A stretch of DNA of 64,000 nucleotides from Cellulomonas xiejunii (GCF_024508315.1 NZ_CP101987.1:2914001-2978000), one strand, 5' to 3'. Positions 17,018 to 38,001 are shown, counted from the first letter of the stretch. Translations and numbers: made by a program. The notes: generated by a model from the sequence alone, not told the origin.

Positions 17018-17254
17018 TCACTCCGCGCTCGGGGCGGTACGGATGCCGAGCTCACGCTCGCGCAGGATCGTGTAGATGCGCGCGATGTCGCGGCGGACGG
17101 CCTTGAGGCGCCCGTGGCTCTCGAGCTGACCGGTCGCGGACTGGAAGCGGAGGTTGAACAGCTCCTCCTTGGCCTTCTTCAGCTCGGCGACCAGCTTCTC
17201 GTCGTCGAAGGTGTCCAGCTCCGTGGGAGCCAGATCCTTGGTTCCGATAGCCAT
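17018..17254 (-). CDS. rpmC: 50S ribosomal protein uL29
   Basis: uL29 lies at the polypeptide exit tunnel, where SRP and trigger factor dock. The 78-residue helical product has [19 protein letters not shown] and [19 protein letters not shown]. Its ATG shares a base with the rplP stop, so it is coupled to rplP. Confidence 0.97.
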   Translation of the reverse strand: MAIGTKDLAPTELDTFDDEKLVAELKKAKEELFNLRFQSATGQLESHGRLKAVRRDIARIYTILRERELGIRTAPSAE

Positions 17255-17670
17255 CAGTTACCACCCTCGCGCACGATGAAACGTGTCTTCATCGGGAGCT
17301 TGTGCTGCGCGCGACGCATGGCCTCACGCGCGAGCGGCTCCGGGACACCGGCGAGCTCGAACAGAACTCGGCCCGGCTTGACGTTGGCGATCCACCACTC
17401 GGGCGAGCCCTTGCCGGAACCCATGCGGGTCTCGGCGGGCTTCTTCGTGAGGGGACGGTCCGGGTAGATGTTGATCCAGACCTTCCCACCACGCTTGATG
17501 TGGCGGGTCATGGCGATACGTGCAGCCTCGATCTGCCGGTTGGTGACGTACGCCGGCTCGAGAGCCTGGATGCCGTACTCACCGAACGAGATCACGGTGC
17601 CACCCGTCGCGGCGCCGGAGCGCCCCGGGTGGTGCTGCTTACGGTGCTTCAGCCTGCGCGGGATCAGCAC
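17254..17670 (-). CDS. rplP: 50S ribosomal protein uL16
   Basis: uL16 organises the A-site region of the large subunit. The 138-residue product starts at a GTG read as [19 protein letters not shown] and has [20 protein letters not shown] and [20 protein letters not shown]. It lies 3 bases after the rpsC stop. Confidence 0.97.
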   Translation of the reverse strand: MLIPRRLKHRKQHHPGRSGAATGGTVISFGEYGIQALEPAYVTNRQIEAARIAMTRHIKRGGKVWINIYPDRPLTKKPAETRMGSGKGSPEWWIANVKPGRVLFELAGVPEPLAREAMRRAQHKLPMKTRFIVREGGN

Positions 17671-17673
17671 GGC

Positions 17674-18507
17674 TCAGGCCTCCGTTCCGGACTCGGTGGG
17701 AGCGTCCGCCGCGGGCGCCGCCTCGGCAGCCGGGGCGGGTGCGTCCTGACGCTCCGGCCGACGTGCACCGGTGCGGGGACCACGGTCGCCACGGTCGCCA
17801 CGGTCTCCACGCGGGCCGCCGCGGGAAGGACGGGGAGCCTGCGAGGCCTGCTCGCGCGCCCACTCCTTCTCGGTCATGTCGCCCTTGTAGACCCAGACCT
17901 TCACGCCGATGCGGCCGAAGGTCGTGCGGGCCTCGAAGAAGCCGTAGTCGATGTTCGCGCGCAGCGTGTGCAGCGGCACACGACCCTCGCGGTAGAACTC
18001 CGTGCGGCTCATCTCCGCGCCGCCGAGGCGGCCGGAGACCTGCACGCGGATGCCCTTGGCACCCGCACGCTGGGCCGACTGGATGCCCTTGCGCATGGCA
18101 CGACGGAACGAGACGCGGCTCGCCAGCTGCTCGGCGATGCCCTGGGCGACCAGCTGAGCCTCGATCTCGGCGTTCTTGACCTCGAGGATGTTCAGCTGGA
18201 CCTGCTTGCCCGTGAGCTTCTCGAGCTCGCCGCGGATGCGGTCGGCCTCCGCGCCACGACGCCCGATGACGATGCCCGGGCGGGCGGTGTGGATGTCGAC
18301 GCGCACACGGTCACGCGTGCGCTCGATCTCGACCTTGGCGATACCGGCGCGCTCGAGACCCGTGCTCATGAGCTTGCGGATCTGCACGTCCTCGCGGACG
18401 TAGTCGCGGTAGCGCTGACCCGGCTTCGTCGAGTCGGCGAACCACCGCGAACGGTGATCGGTCGTGATGCCCAGGCGGTACCCGAGCGGGTTGACTTTCT
18501 GTCCCAC
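17674..18507 (-). CDS. rpsC: 30S ribosomal protein uS3
   Basis: uS3 lines the mRNA entry channel and has helicase activity with uS4 and uS5. The 277-residue product begins with a GTG that overlaps the rplV stop ([15 protein letters not shown]). It has a KH domain with the GxxG-type loop in [14 protein letters not shown] and the domain signature around [21 protein letters not shown]. The C-terminal 60 residues are a disordered Arg/Gly/Asp then Ala/Pro tail, common in this phylum. Confidence 0.97.
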   Translation of the reverse strand: MGQKVNPLGYRLGITTDHRSRWFADSTKPGQRYRDYVREDVQIRKLMSTGLERAGIAKVEIERTRDRVRVDIHTARPGIVIGRRGAEADRIRGELEKLTGKQVQLNILEVKNAEIEAQLVAQGIAEQLASRVSFRRAMRKGIQSAQRAGAKGIRVQVSGRLGGAEMSRTEFYREGRVPLHTLRANIDYGFFEARTTFGRIGVKVWVYKGDMTEKEWAREQASQAPRPSRGGPRGDRGDRGDRGPRTGARRPERQDAPAPAAEAAPAADAPTESGTEA

Positions 18508-18875
18508 TATCGGGCCCGTCCCTTCGTCTCACGCTCAGCGACGACCACGGTGATGTGGCTCGTGCGCTTGAGGATCTGGCTGGCCCGACCCTGCGCCCGC
18601 GGACGGAACCGCTTGAGCGTCGGACCCTCGTCGACGAAGACCTCCGAGATGTAGAGGTCTGCCTCGTCGAGTCGCTCGCTGTTGCGCTTGGCCCCCTCGA
18701 CCGCATTCGCGACCGCGGACTGCACCGTCTTCAAGACGGGCTCTGCCGCGGCCTGCGGCGCGAACTTCAGCACCGCCACGGCCTCCGCCGCCTGCTTGCC
18801 ACGGATGAGGTCCACGACGCGGCGGGCCTTCTGGGGCGTGACGCGGACGAACCGCGCCTTCGCCTTGGCTTCCAT
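18507..18875 (-). CDS. rplV: 50S ribosomal protein uL22
   Basis: uL22 lines the exit tunnel; changes in its loop give macrolide resistance. The 122-residue product has [25 protein letters not shown] and, near the end, [24 protein letters not shown]. No deletion is seen in the tunnel loop. Confidence 0.97.
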   Translation of the reverse strand: MEAKAKARFVRVTPQKARRVVDLIRGKQAAEAVAVLKFAPQAAAEPVLKTVQSAVANAVEGAKRNSERLDEADLYISEVFVDEGPTLKRFRPRAQGRASQILKRTSHITVVVAERETKGRAR

Positions 18876-18930
18876 CGCTGTCCTGCTCTCTTGTCTCTGC
18901 CGTCAGGGCGTCACCAGGCTGACCCGGGGG

Positions 18931-19212
18931 TCAGCGGCGACGGCCCTTCCGGTCGTCCTTCTCGTGGCCGCGGAACGTCCGCGTGGGGGCGAACTCGCCG
19001 AGCTTGTGCCCGACCATCGACTCCGTCACGAAAACCGGGGTGTGCTTGCGGCCGTCGTGCACCGCGAACGTGTGGCCGAGGAAGTCCGGCGTGATCATCG
19101 AACGACGAGACCACGTCTTGATGACGTTCTTCGTGCCGGCCTCGTTCTGAGCGTCGACCTTCTTCTGCAGGTGGCCGTCGACGAACGGGCCCTTCTTGAG
19201 GCTGCGAGGCAT
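18931..19212 (-). CDS. rpsS: 30S ribosomal protein uS19
   Basis: uS19 lies in the 30S head with uS13. The 93-residue product begins [15 protein letters not shown] and has [21 protein letters not shown] and [14 protein letters not shown], as in the family. Confidence 0.97.
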   Translation of the reverse strand: MPRSLKKGPFVDGHLQKKVDAQNEAGTKNVIKTWSRRSMITPDFLGHTFAVHDGRKHTPVFVTESMVGHKLGEFAPTRTFRGHEKDDRKGRRR

Positions 19213-19227
19213 TCTCTCGGGCTCCTA

Positions 19228-20064
<837 letters not shown>

Positions 20065-20089
20065 GAAAGTAAGTCCTCTTCGCTCTCGG

Positions 20090-20392
20090 TCAGCCGACCG
20101 GTCCGCCGAAGATGTCGATCGAGCCCTCGCGGAGGGTGACGATCGCACGCTTCGTGTTCTTGCGGCGGCCGATGCCGAAGCGGGTCCGGCGGGCCTTGCC
20201 CTGACGGTTCGCGGTGTTGACCGACTCGACCTTGACGCCGAAGACGTGCTCGACGGCGATCTTGATCTCGGTCTTGTTGGCCCGCGGGTCGACGAGGAAG
20301 GTGTACTTCCCCTCGTCGAGCAGGCCGTAGCTCTTCTCCGAGACGACCGGCGCGATCAGGATGTCGCGCGGGTCCTTGCCGACGGCGGTCAC
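20090..20392 (-). CDS. rplW: 50S ribosomal protein uL23
   Basis: uL23 is the docking site for trigger factor and SRP at the exit tunnel. The 100-residue product has [21 protein letters not shown] and [19 protein letters not shown]. The GTG start overlaps the rplD stop by four bases (GTGA). Confidence 0.97.
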   Translation of the reverse strand: MTAVGKDPRDILIAPVVSEKSYGLLDEGKYTFLVDPRANKTEIKIAVEHVFGVKVESVNTANRQGKARRTRFGIGRRKNTKRAIVTLREGSIDIFGGPVG

Positions 20393-21075
20393 TTCGTCTC
20401 CTCGTTGGCCTCGGACTCGGAAGCGACAGCCTTCGCGCCCTTGACGGGGCCGGCGAGGAACGCGTCGAGCGCGCCCTGCGTGAAGACCACGTCGTCCGAG
20501 ATGAGGACGTCGTAGGTGTTGAGCTGGTCGGCGACGAGCAGGTGGACCCGCTCGACGTTCCGCAGCGACTTCCAGGTGATCTCGTCCTGACGCTCGACGA
20601 CCACGAGGACGTGCTTGCGGCCGGAGAGGTTGTCGAGGACCGCGATCGCGGACTTCGTCGACGGGACCTCACCCGGGGCGAAGCCCGTGACGACGTGGAC
20701 GCGACCGGCACGCGCGCGGTCCGAGAGAGCACCGCGGAGCGCCGCGGCCTTCATCTTCTTCGGGGTCCGCTGCGAGTAGTCACGCGGGGTGGGGCCGTGG
20801 ACGACACCACCACCGGCGAACTGAGGTGCACGGGTCGAACCCTGACGGGCGCGGCCGGTGCCCTTCTGCTTGTACGGCTTCCTGCCACCACCGCGGACCT
20901 CGCCGCGGCTCTTGGTGTCGTGGGTGCCCTGGCGCGCCGCGGCGAGCTGGGCGACGACGACCTGGTGGATCAGCGGGACGTTCGTCGTGGCGTCGAAGAC
21001 GTCACCGGGCAGGTCGGCCGTTCCGGCCTTCTTGCCCTTCTCGTCGAGGACGTCGACGGTCAGCGTGTCGCTCAT
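20389..21075 (-). CDS. rplD: 50S ribosomal protein uL4
   Basis: uL4 extends a loop into the exit tunnel and in E. coli represses the S10 operon. The 228-residue product has the tunnel-loop region [18 protein letters not shown] and the C-terminal segment [19 protein letters not shown]. The ATG (MSDTLTVDV) is used; an in-frame GTG nine bases earlier overlaps the rplC stop and is an alternative. Confidence 0.96.
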   Translation of the reverse strand: MSDTLTVDVLDEKGKKAGTADLPGDVFDATTNVPLIHQVVVAQLAAARQGTHDTKSRGEVRGGGRKPYKQKGTGRARQGSTRAPQFAGGGVVHGPTPRDYSQRTPKKMKAAALRGALSDRARAGRVHVVTGFAPGEVPSTKSAIAVLDNLSGRKHVLVVVERQDEITWKSLRNVERVHLLVADQLNTYDVLISDDVVFTQGALDAFLAGPVKGAKAVASESEANEETK

Positions 21076-21080
21076 CGAGG

Positions 21081-21740
21081 TCACGCACCCTTCGCAGCGG
21101 AACGCACGACCACGACGCCGCCCTTGGGGCCGGGAACCGCGCCCTTGACGAGCAGCAGACCCCTCTCGACGTCGATCGCGTGCACGGTCAGGTTCTGGGT
21201 GGTCTGACGGGCGACGCCCATCCGACCGGCCATCTTGATGCCCTTGAACACGCGCGACGGCGTCGATGCGCCACCGATCGAGCCGGGCTTGCGGTGGTTG
21301 CGGTGCGCACCGTGGGAGGCGCCGACGCCGTGGAAGCCGTGACGCTTCATCACACCGGCCGTGCCCTTGCCCTTGGTGGTACCGGTGACGTCCACGACCT
21401 GGCCGGCCTCGAAGGCACCGGCCGTGATCTCCTGCCCGAGCGTGTACTCGGCAGCGTTGGACGTACGGATCTCGGCCACATGCCGACGGGGGGTGACCCC
21501 CGCCTTCTCGAAGTGGCCCTTGAGCGGCTTGGTGACCTTGCGCGGGTCGATCTGGCCGTAGGCCAGCTGGACCGAGCTGTAGCCGTCGCTCTCAGCGGAG
21601 CGGACCTGCGTCACGACGTTCGTACCCACGGCGACGACGGTGACGGGAACGAGGCGGCCTGCCTCGTCCCACACCTGCGTCATGCCGAGCTTGGTGCCGA
21701 GCAGCGCCGTGACGGGGCGCGCGTTCTGCTGGGTAACCAT
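21081..21740 (-). CDS. rplC: 50S ribosomal protein uL3
   Basis: uL3 reaches close to the peptidyl transferase centre. The 219-residue product has [15 protein letters not shown] near the start and the signature [20 protein letters not shown], with a loop rich in Gly, His and Arg. It follows rpsJ by 25 bases. Confidence 0.97.
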   Translation of the reverse strand: MVTQQNARPVTALLGTKLGMTQVWDEAGRLVPVTVVAVGTNVVTQVRSAESDGYSSVQLAYGQIDPRKVTKPLKGHFEKAGVTPRRHVAEIRTSNAAEYTLGQEITAGAFEAGQVVDVTGTTKGKGTAGVMKRHGFHGVGASHGAHRNHRKPGSIGGASTPSRVFKGIKMAGRMGVARQTTQNLTVHAIDVERGLLLVKGAVPGPKGGVVVVRSAAKGA

Positions 21741-21765
21741 GAAGATCAGTCCCTTCCCAGCGGTT

Positions 21766-22074
21766 TCAGAGCTTGATCTCGATGTTCACGTCCGCAGGCA
21801 GGTCGAGACGCATGAGCGAGTCGACGGCCTTCGGCGTGGGATCGATGATGTCGATGAGCCGCTTGTGCGTGCGCATCTCGAAGTGCTCGCGGCTGTCCTT
21901 GTACTTGTGGGGCGACCGGATGACGCAGAAGACGTTCTTCTCCGTCGGCAGCGGCACCGGACCCACGACCGACGCACCAGCGCGAGTCACCGTGTCGACG
22001 ATCTTGCGCGCCGAGCTGTCGATGACCTCGTGGTCGTAGGACTTGAGCCGGATGCGGATCTTCTGTCCCGCCAT
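21766..22074 (-). CDS. rpsJ: 30S ribosomal protein uS10 (also antitermination partner NusE)
   Basis: uS10 is part of the 30S head and pairs with NusB in antitermination. The 102-residue product begins [19 protein letters not shown] and has [21 protein letters not shown] and the ending [10 protein letters not shown]. The standard-length ATG is used. It is the first gene of the S10 group and is preceded by a long leader after the tuf terminator. Confidence 0.97.
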   Translation of the reverse strand: MAGQKIRIRLKSYDHEVIDSSARKIVDTVTRAGASVVGPVPLPTEKNVFCVIRSPHKYKDSREHFEMRTHKRLIDIIDPTPKAVDSLMRLDLPADVNIEIKL

Positions 22075-22403
22075 GGCGTCGTCTACTTCTCTCTCTCGAA
22101 ATACCGGTCCGTCCGACCCCCGCACTCGGGCGTGTCGCTCTGCGCGACGCACCTTTGTGCGTGTTCCGTTCCCGGAAAGGGGCCGTGGTTGTCGTCGAAC
22201 GCCCCCCACCGGGTGACCCCGGGGTCCGAGCGTTCGCCACGTCTGTTCGCCCAGCCGATAGGCGCGCGTGAACGCACACCCCGGCGGGCAACCCCGACAG
22301 TCTGCCAGACGAACCCGGAAAAGACCAAGTCGGGGTCGGAGGTCGCTCCCCGCACGGCTGTCGACGGCTCCGTGCGGCCCTCGCCACGCCGGCCGGGGAG
22401 ACG
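22075..22403 (-). other. S10 operon leader and promoter region
   Basis: This stretch holds no gene. It carries the candidate S10 promoter and about 220 bases of leader. The leader has an AG-rich run (GAGAGAGAGAAG) some 11 bases before the rpsJ ATG, probably its ribosome binding site. E. coli-style uL4 control could act here, but I could not recognise a uL4 site. Confidence 0.5.
22299..22328 (-). promoter_or_regulatory. candidate S10 operon promoter
   Basis: On the minus strand TTGGTC (22323-22328) and CAGACT (22299-22304) are separated by 18 bases. The -35 is good and the -10 weak. The place, between the tuf terminator and rpsJ, is right for the S10 promoter. Confidence 0.35.
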
Positions 22404-22441
22404 ACGCAGGGCCCGGGAACCGAAGCTCCCAGGCCCTGCGT
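22404..22441 (-). terminator. tuf terminator with UUCG tetraloop
   Basis: The minus-strand RNA forms a 17-bp stem (22404-22420 with 22425-22441) including two G-U pairs. It is closed by a C(UUCG)G tetraloop, one of the most stable RNA loops known. It starts 27 bases after the tuf stop codon and should separate the str and S10 operons. Confidence 0.9.
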
Positions 22442-22467
22442 GGTGGATCAGCCCAGAGGGGCGGAGA

Positions 22468-23661
<1,194 letters not shown>

Positions 23662-23782
23662 TGGGTGTCCTCCTCAGGACTTGGTAGAGATTGCCCGACG
23701 GCAGCCACCTCACGGTACCTGCTCGACGTGCGGTCCTACGGGTCGGATGTGTAGCTGGAACTGCAGGGTTCGACCTGTGGGA

Positions 23783-25885
<2,103 letters not shown>

Positions 25886-25978
25886 GTGGTAGCCCCTTGT
25901 CGGTTGGCTTAGAGGTGGGAGCCGTTCGCGTCGCCGCGGGTCTGCCTGTCACCAGGCGACCCGCGGCGAGCGCCGGGA

Positions 25979-26449
25979 TCACCAGCGGTAGTGCGCGAAC
26001 GCCCGGTTGGACTCGGCCATCTTGTGCATGTCCTCGCGACGCTTGACTGCAGCGCCCAGGCCGTTGGAGGCGTCGAGGATCTCGTTCATGAGGCGCTCGG
26101 TCATGGTCTTCTCGCGACGAGCGCGCGAGAAGTCCGTCAGCCAACGCAGGGCCAGCGTCGTGGAGCGCACGGGGCGGACCTCGATGGGGACCTGGTAGGT
26201 CGCACCACCGACGCGGCGGGACTTGACCTCGATGGCGGGACGCACGTTGTCCAGCGCGCGCTTGAGCACGACGACCGGGTCGGACTGCGTCTTCTCACGG
26301 ACGCCCTCGAGGGCGCCGTAGACGATGGCCTCGGCGACGGTCTTCTTGCCGTCGAGGAGGACCTTGTTGATGAGCTGCGTGACCACCGGCGAGCCGTAGA
26401 CGGGGTCGACGATCAGCGGCCGCTTCGGAGCGGGACCCTTGCGAGGCAT
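25979..26449 (-). CDS. rpsG: 30S ribosomal protein uS7
   Basis: uS7 starts assembly of the 30S head and in E. coli represses the str operon. The 156-residue product begins [20 protein letters not shown] and ends [11 protein letters not shown], both typical. It starts 5 bases after the rpsL stop. The family-length ATG is used. Confidence 0.97.
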   Translation of the reverse strand: MPRKGPAPKRPLIVDPVYGSPVVTQLINKVLLDGKKTVAEAIVYGALEGVREKTQSDPVVVLKRALDNVRPAIEVKSRRVGGATYQVPIEVRPVRSTTLALRWLTDFSRARREKTMTERLMNEILDASNGLGAAVKRREDMHKMAESNRAFAHYRW

Positions 26450-26454
26450 CTGTC

Positions 26455-26823
26455 TCAGCCCTTCTTCGCGCCGTAGCGGGAACGTGCCTGCTTGCGGTTC
26501 TTGACACCCTGGGTGTCGAGCGCGCCGCGCACGATCTTGTAACGGACACCGGGGAGGTCCTTCACACGACCGCCGCGCACGAGCACGATGGAGTGCTCCT
26601 GCAGGTTGTGGCCGACGCCCGGGATGTACGCCGTGACCTCGATGCCCGAGGACAGGCGCACGCGCGCCACCTTGCGCAGCGCCGAGTTCGGCTTCTTCGG
26701 GGTGGTCGTGTAGACACGGGTGCACACACCGCGTCGCTGGGGGGAGCCCTTGAGGGCAGGCGTCTTCGACTTGTTCGTCTTCGCCTGCCGGCCCTTGCGG
26801 ACCAGCTGCTGGATCGTAGGCAC
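26455..26823 (-). CDS. rpsL: 30S ribosomal protein uS12
   Basis: uS12 lies at the decoding centre. The 122-residue product starts at a GTG behind CGGAG ([12 protein letters not shown]). It has [19 protein letters not shown] and [14 protein letters not shown]. Both lysines whose change gives streptomycin resistance are present, so the allele looks streptomycin-sensitive. It is the first gene of the str operon. Confidence 0.97.
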   Translation of the reverse strand: MPTIQQLVRKGRQAKTNKSKTPALKGSPQRRGVCTRVYTTTPKKPNSALRKVARVRLSSGIEVTAYIPGVGHNLQEHSIVLVRGGRVKDLPGVRYKIVRGALDTQGVKNRKQARSRYGAKKG

Positions 26824-27234
26824 TACGTCTCCGTCTGTCGGTGTTCTCTGGTCTGACCGGCACCCGTCACCCTGGACGGCCGGCTCGGCCCGGATCGTCG
26901 CCCGTCGCGCGACTACCCCGGAGGTCTCGAGTCCCGAACCGACCCCCGCGCCCGGGCGTGTCGCCCGCGCCCTCTGCACGGCGACCATCCCGCGAGGGAC
27001 CGTTCCGGTAGAGGTGGGGGGACCACCCGGTGCATCTCGGCCGCACCCCCTCAGGAGGTGGTTCACCGAATGCACGCGCAAGGGCCCGACGGCGCGGGCA
27101 CGGTGTCCTACGCTACCTTCCGCCGGAGGAGGCGTCAAAGGCCGTGGTGCAGAGGGTGCCGTGCATCCGGGGAGCCGCACCCGTCCCGGGTCAGGCGGCC
27201 GCCGCCACCGGCGACCGCCCGCGCCGCCGCCCGG
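26824..27234 (-). other. str operon leader and promoter region
   Basis: No gene is seen here. On the minus strand it holds the str promoter and about 280 bases of untranslated leader before rpsL. Bases beyond the promoter (about 27,140-27,234) are the 3' flank of the lipoprotein genes. They are rich in GGC and CCG runs, without a clean terminator stem. Confidence 0.6.
27110..27138 (-). promoter_or_regulatory. str operon promoter
   Basis: On the minus strand TTGACG (27133-27138) and TAGCGT (27110-27115) are separated by exactly 17 bases, close to the ideal for the main vegetative sigma factor. Transcription would begin near 27,103. Confidence 0.7.
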
Positions 27235-27585
27235 TCACTCGGCGGGCAGCACCCACGCCTCGCCGGACTCCTCGACCACGTCGTCACCCGTGCCCTCGAC
27301 CTGGACCTCGACGAGCTCGAAGCTCCGCCCCTTGACCTCACCGGGCCGCCCGATGATCAGGTCGACCGCGTCATCGAAGTCCTTCCCGTCCGACGCGATC
27401 AGGGAGATGCTGTCCTCGCCGAAGTTGGCGGCCGTGAGCGTCAGGCCGTCCACCTCGACGGGCTCCCCCGCCTTGAGGTGCACAGCGCCCTCGGGCACGT
27501 CGGGCTCCTGCGCGCCGCAGGCTGCGAGCAGCGCGACCACTGCGACCACCAGAGCGGCCCGGACCGCTCGTCCACCTCGTCCCAT
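27235..27585 (-). CDS. small lipoprotein, third of three tandem paralogues
   Basis: The 116-residue product has a lipoprotein signal (RAALVVAVVALLAAC, lipid-carrying Cys23) followed by about 93 residues outside the membrane. The mature part resembles the two genes before it: PDVPEGAVHL near its start, a VEVDGLTLTAANFGEDSISLI segment of similar pattern, and an AWVLP ending. No known family is recognised. It lies 112 bases after its neighbour and is probably in the same operon as the calpain-like protease. A protease inhibitor or partner is possible, but this is inference. Confidence 0.8.
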   Translation of the reverse strand: MGRGGRAVRAALVVAVVALLAACGAQEPDVPEGAVHLKAGEPVEVDGLTLTAANFGEDSISLIASDGKDFDDAVDLIIGRPGEVKGRSFELVEVQVEGTGDDVVEESGEAWVLPAE

Positions 27586-27697
27586 CAGCGGGCCCCGTTC
27601 GTCTCGTTGCGGCTCGATGTGCGCTGCACGTCACGTGCAGACCGCGCCCGATGCTAGCCGCTCCGGGCGAGCGCGCCGACAGGGCGCCCGCCCGACG

Positions 27698-28051
27698 TCA
27701 GTCGTCGACGGGCAGCACCCACGCGTAGCTGCGCGACCCTCCCGGCGGCGCGTCGCTCGTGTCCTCGTAGATCGACACCAGCTCGAAGGTGTGGCCCTTG
27801 ATCGTCACACGCTCACCGACCTCGACGCCCGCGTTGTCCGCCGGGCCGTCTCCGTCGGCGACCACGAGCACGGCCGAGTCGTCCCAGATGTTGCTGGCGA
27901 CCAGGCGCACGTCCCCGACGGAGGCCGGCTGGTTCTCCCGCAGCTCGACGGCGCCCTCAGGGCGCTCAGGCGCGTCGTCACATCCTGCCAGCGCGAGAAC
28001 CGCCGCCAGCCCGACGGCCGAGAGCACGGTCGTGGATCGTCGTGCCGGCAT
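27698..28051 (-). CDS. small lipoprotein, second of three tandem paralogues
   Basis: The 117-residue product has a lipobox LAGC (Cys24). The mature domain contains PEGAVELRENQPASVGDV, a DDSAVLVVADGDG strand pair, GHTFELVSI and the ending YAWVLPVDD. It starts 4 bases after the stop of the preceding lipoprotein gene. The shared pattern with its neighbours is a lipid anchor, a PE.AV.L...P..V step and a final AWVLP/AWIV. This shows tandem duplication followed by divergence. Function unknown. Confidence 0.8.
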   Translation of the reverse strand: MPARRSTTVLSAVGLAAVLALAGCDDAPERPEGAVELRENQPASVGDVRLVASNIWDDSAVLVVADGDGPADNAGVEVGERVTIKGHTFELVSIYEDTSDAPPGGSRSYAWVLPVDD

Positions 28052-28055
28052 CCGC

Positions 28056-28412
28056 TCAGGCCGCCGACTCCGCGACGATCCACGCGACGGACCGATCGCC
28101 ACCCGGCACGTCGTCGTCGCCGACGTCGACCGACACGGCCACGAGCCGGAAGGCGAATCCGAGCGCCTCCGCGTGGGAACCGACGTCGACCGTGGCGGTC
28201 TCCGCTTCCTCACCGATCCGGACAAGGATCTTCGCGCTGTCCTCGCGGATGTGGTACGCCGTCACCACGGTCCCGTCCACGGACACGGGCTGGTTCGCGA
28301 CGAGCCGGACGGCATCCTCGGGCACGTCGGGGCCCTCCTGTCCGCCACACCCGGCGACCATCAGCGCGATCGCGGCCGCCAGTGCCGCGCGGCCCACCTG
28401 TCGGCGCCTCAT
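28056..28412 (-). CDS. small lipoprotein, first of three tandem paralogues, coupled to the calpain-like gene
   Basis: The 118-residue product has a lipobox VAGC (Cys22). The mature domain has PEDAVRLVANQPVSVDGTVV, a REDSAKILVRIGE strand and a DRSVAWIV ending. Its ATG overlaps the stop of the calpain-like protease gene (ATGA), so the two are made together. That close link suggests its product acts with or against the protease at the cell surface. No family is recognised. Confidence 0.8.
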   Translation of the reverse strand: MRRRQVGRAALAAAIALMVAGCGGQEGPDVPEDAVRLVANQPVSVDGTVVTAYHIREDSAKILVRIGEEAETATVDVGSHAEALGFAFRLVAVSVDVGDDDVPGGDRSVAWIVAESAA

Positions 28413-29863
28413 CGTGTCGCCTCACTCACGTAGACGCCGGAGAAGTACTGCTCGTACTCAGCGTAGGTCACGGTCACGTGCGGCAGGCTCCACGACCACG
28501 GATTGACGAACGTCAACGTCCCCGCCTCGGCGTCGGCAGCGGCCAGGACGTACGCGTGCTGGCCGACGAGCCCGCCCTGTTCGGCGGGCCGGTCGAAGAT
28601 GTCCGGCAGGTCGCCGCGGTCGGCGGGCGTGCCGACGGCGACCAGACCGCCGCCGTCGAGGACGCGGGCGAGGTCCTGCGGCGCGACCTGGCCCGCGTCG
28701 ACCCGCGCCATCTGCGCCGGCGTCCCGGTCAGCAGCTCGAAGGCCACCGACGGGTGGTTGTACTCGAGCGCCGCGTAGTCGTTCTCCCAGTGCACGGCGA
28801 GGGCCTTCTCCATGACCAACGGCCACAGCTCGTGGGCGAGGGTCCGGTTGTCGTCGAGCAGCCGCGGGCCGGCGTGGCTGAACGCGGTCGAGCCGTCCGG
28901 CATGAGCACCATCTCCGGCGTGACGGTGACGTGGACCGGCTCGCCGTCCTCGAAGAGCCGCACGGTGTACGAGCCGTTCGGGTTGCGGGTGATCGCCTCC
29001 TCGATGAGCGTCGGGTCCGCCTGGGCCACCGCCATGAGCCCGACCTGGAACCAGCAGTCCCCCAACGCCCCCTGCATGACGTCCGACGGCGCCACGCCGT
29101 CGATCACCAGGTCGTGCGGGACCTCGCCGTACCGACCGCTGTTGGCGGGGCTCGCCGGGCTCTCGCGTGCGCCGTCCCCACCCACGCCGTGGAAGCTCGG
29201 CTGCAGTTCCTCAGTGTGCTGCGCGAGCCGGTCCAGGGTCTCCTTCGACGCCCGTGACGCCAGCAGCTCCCACAGCTCGCGGCGCTCCTCCCGCGACCAC
29301 CCGCCGAGCAGCCAGCCGTCCTCCATCTGGCTGACCCAGCGTTTGAGCTCCTCGTCGTCCATCGAGGCGATGAGCGCGTCGATCTCACGACCGTTGAGGT
29401 CCTCGACGGCCTCGCGCGCGTCCTCGAGGTCACCCGCGCGAACGCCGAAGAACCCGCCCTCGAGCGCGTCGCGCACCTCCGCGAGAGCGTCCGCGACCCG
29501 CTCGGGGTCCGCCTCCTCGCGATCGTCCGCGGCGTTGACGTAGTCGGGGGACGACGTGTCGTCCTGCTCCTGCCCGTCGCCCGCCGGCGCCTCGCCCGAC
29601 CGACCGGGAGCGCCGGCGGTCAGCCCGTCACCGTCCTGGCCGTCGTAGGTCGTGGGGACGTCCTCGTCACCGCAGTCGCCCGCCTGGGAGAAGGCGGACC
29701 GGATGTCGCACAGGGCCGCCGTCACGTGCTGCGCCACAGCCGCCGACCGCACCCCCGTGATCACGGCGACGACGAGGAGCGCCGCCACCACGACGACGCC
29801 GAGGTACTCCAACGTCCCGGCGCCGCGCTCGTCCCTGACGCGTCTCGCTCGTCGATCGGTCAC
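28409..29863 (-). CDS. calpain-family (C2) cysteine protease with pilin-like N-terminal helix
   Basis: This 484-residue protein has an N terminus with ERGAGTLEY at 12-20 and a hydrophobic helix at 21-37, like the class III signals of Flp/TadE-type pilins. An acidic linker (about 55-125) follows, then a helical region (about 130-225) with LNGREIDALIASMDDEELKR. A calpain protease core completes it, with catalytic Cys270 in GALGDCWFQ, His436 in GQHAY and Asn454 in NPWSW. The whole triad is present, so it should be active. The GTG start follows AGGA; earlier frame runs into rpoC. Three lipoprotein genes follow in the same operon. Substrate and role are unknown; an exported or surface-tethered effector is possible. 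Confidence 0.85.
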   Translation of the reverse strand: MTDRRARRVRDERGAGTLEYLGVVVVAALLVVAVITGVRSAAVAQHVTAALCDIRSAFSQAGDCGDEDVPTTYDGQDGDGLTAGAPGRSGEAPAGDGQEQDDTSSPDYVNAADDREEADPERVADALAEVRDALEGGFFGVRAGDLEDAREAVEDLNGREIDALIASMDDEELKRWVSQMEDGWLLGGWSREERRELWELLASRASKETLDRLAQHTEELQPSFHGVGGDGARESPASPANSGRYGEVPHDLVIDGVAPSDVMQGALGDCWFQVGLMAVAQADPTLIEEAITRNPNGSYTVRLFEDGEPVHVTVTPEMVLMPDGSTAFSHAGPRLLDDNRTLAHELWPLVMEKALAVHWENDYAALEYNHPSVAFELLTGTPAQMARVDAGQVAPQDLARVLDGGGLVAVGTPADRGDLPDIFDRPAEQGGLVGQHAYVLAAADAEAGTLTFVNPWSWSLPHVTVTYAEYEQYFSGVYVSEATR

Positions 29864-29945
29864 GGGCCGAATCCTGTCCGCACCTGCCCGTCGTTCCCAG
29901 GGCCCGGCGACCCACGGTTGGGCCCAGACCTCCGGCCCCGGGACG

Positions 29946-29983
29946 CCCGAGGGGCCCGTCGGCGAACCGACGGGCCCCTCGGG
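29946..29983 (-). terminator. rpoC terminator
   Basis: A perfect 17-bp stem (29946-29962 with 29967-29983) is closed by a UUCG loop in the minus-strand RNA. It starts 23 bases past the rpoC stop. It isolates the calpain operon from rpoBC transcription. Confidence 0.9.
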
Positions 29984-30006
29984 GTCGTGCTGGGAGAGGA
30001 CTGACC

Positions 30007-33876
<3,870 letters not shown>

Positions 33877-33994
33877 GGGGGTCCTACTTCCTTCGCTTGC
33901 CGGTTTCGAGAACCAGCGGAACGGAAATCGTGCTGAGGGGTGCGGGCACCCGGTCCGGCATCACGTGTGTGTGCAGCCGGACCGGGGCTCGACG

Positions 33995-37501
<3,507 letters not shown>

Positions 37502-37904
37502 GAGGGGTCCTTCCCTGCGGATCGTGGCACGCTGCGCCGCCTGGCATGGCGCAATCCCCCGCCACGACACGAGGTTCGACGCGCACGTACGTCAGAACCG
37601 GGGTCGGGATATCTGAGATCGCGGGCACAGGCCAGCGCAAAGCGCTAGCATACCCGCACGGGCGTGCCAAGTAAACCCCCGCGGGTCTGCTCGTAGCGGC
37701 AACGTCACCGCCCGCCCGACCCACAGGCTACGCACGCACCTCCGTCGGAGGTCCGTCCTCGTGCTCGGCATCCTCACCGACCCGCACATGGTGGCACACC
37801 CGCCCGCGACCGTGAACCCGGACGGCGCGTCGGATGCCGTCCGCGCGCGTCGCGGTCGGCCTGCGACCCCGTCGACGACCTCGTGCGGTCGAACCTGTTC
37901 GACG
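37502..37904 (-). other. rpoBC leader and upstream spacer
   Basis: No gene is seen. It contains the rpoB promoter, an untranslated leader of about 140 bases, and some 230 bases of spacer up to the rplL terminator. I see no second promoter or conserved leader hairpin that I can name. Confidence 0.5.
37648..37676 (-). promoter_or_regulatory. rpoBC promoter
   Basis: On the minus strand TTTACT (37671-37676) and TATGCT (37648-37653) are 17 bases apart. Shifted by 3-4 bases, TTGGCA and TAGCGC form an overlapping pair also 17 apart. Transcription would start near 37,641. It means rpoBC can be made independently of rplJL. Confidence 0.6.
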
Positions 37905-37945
37905 ACGACGAAGCCCGCACCCTCGCGGGGTGCGGGCTTCGTCGT
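37905..37945 (-). terminator. rplJL terminator
   Basis: An 18-bp stem (37905-37922 with 37928-37945) with a 5-base loop begins 56 bases after the rplL stop. With the rpoB promoter downstream it splits rplJL and rpoBC, which are joined with read-through in E. coli. Confidence 0.85.
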
Positions 37946-38001
37946 GCGTGGCTGGCCCCGGCGGGCGCCCGACTCGCGTCAGACGGCCGACCGGGCCCGG
38001 A

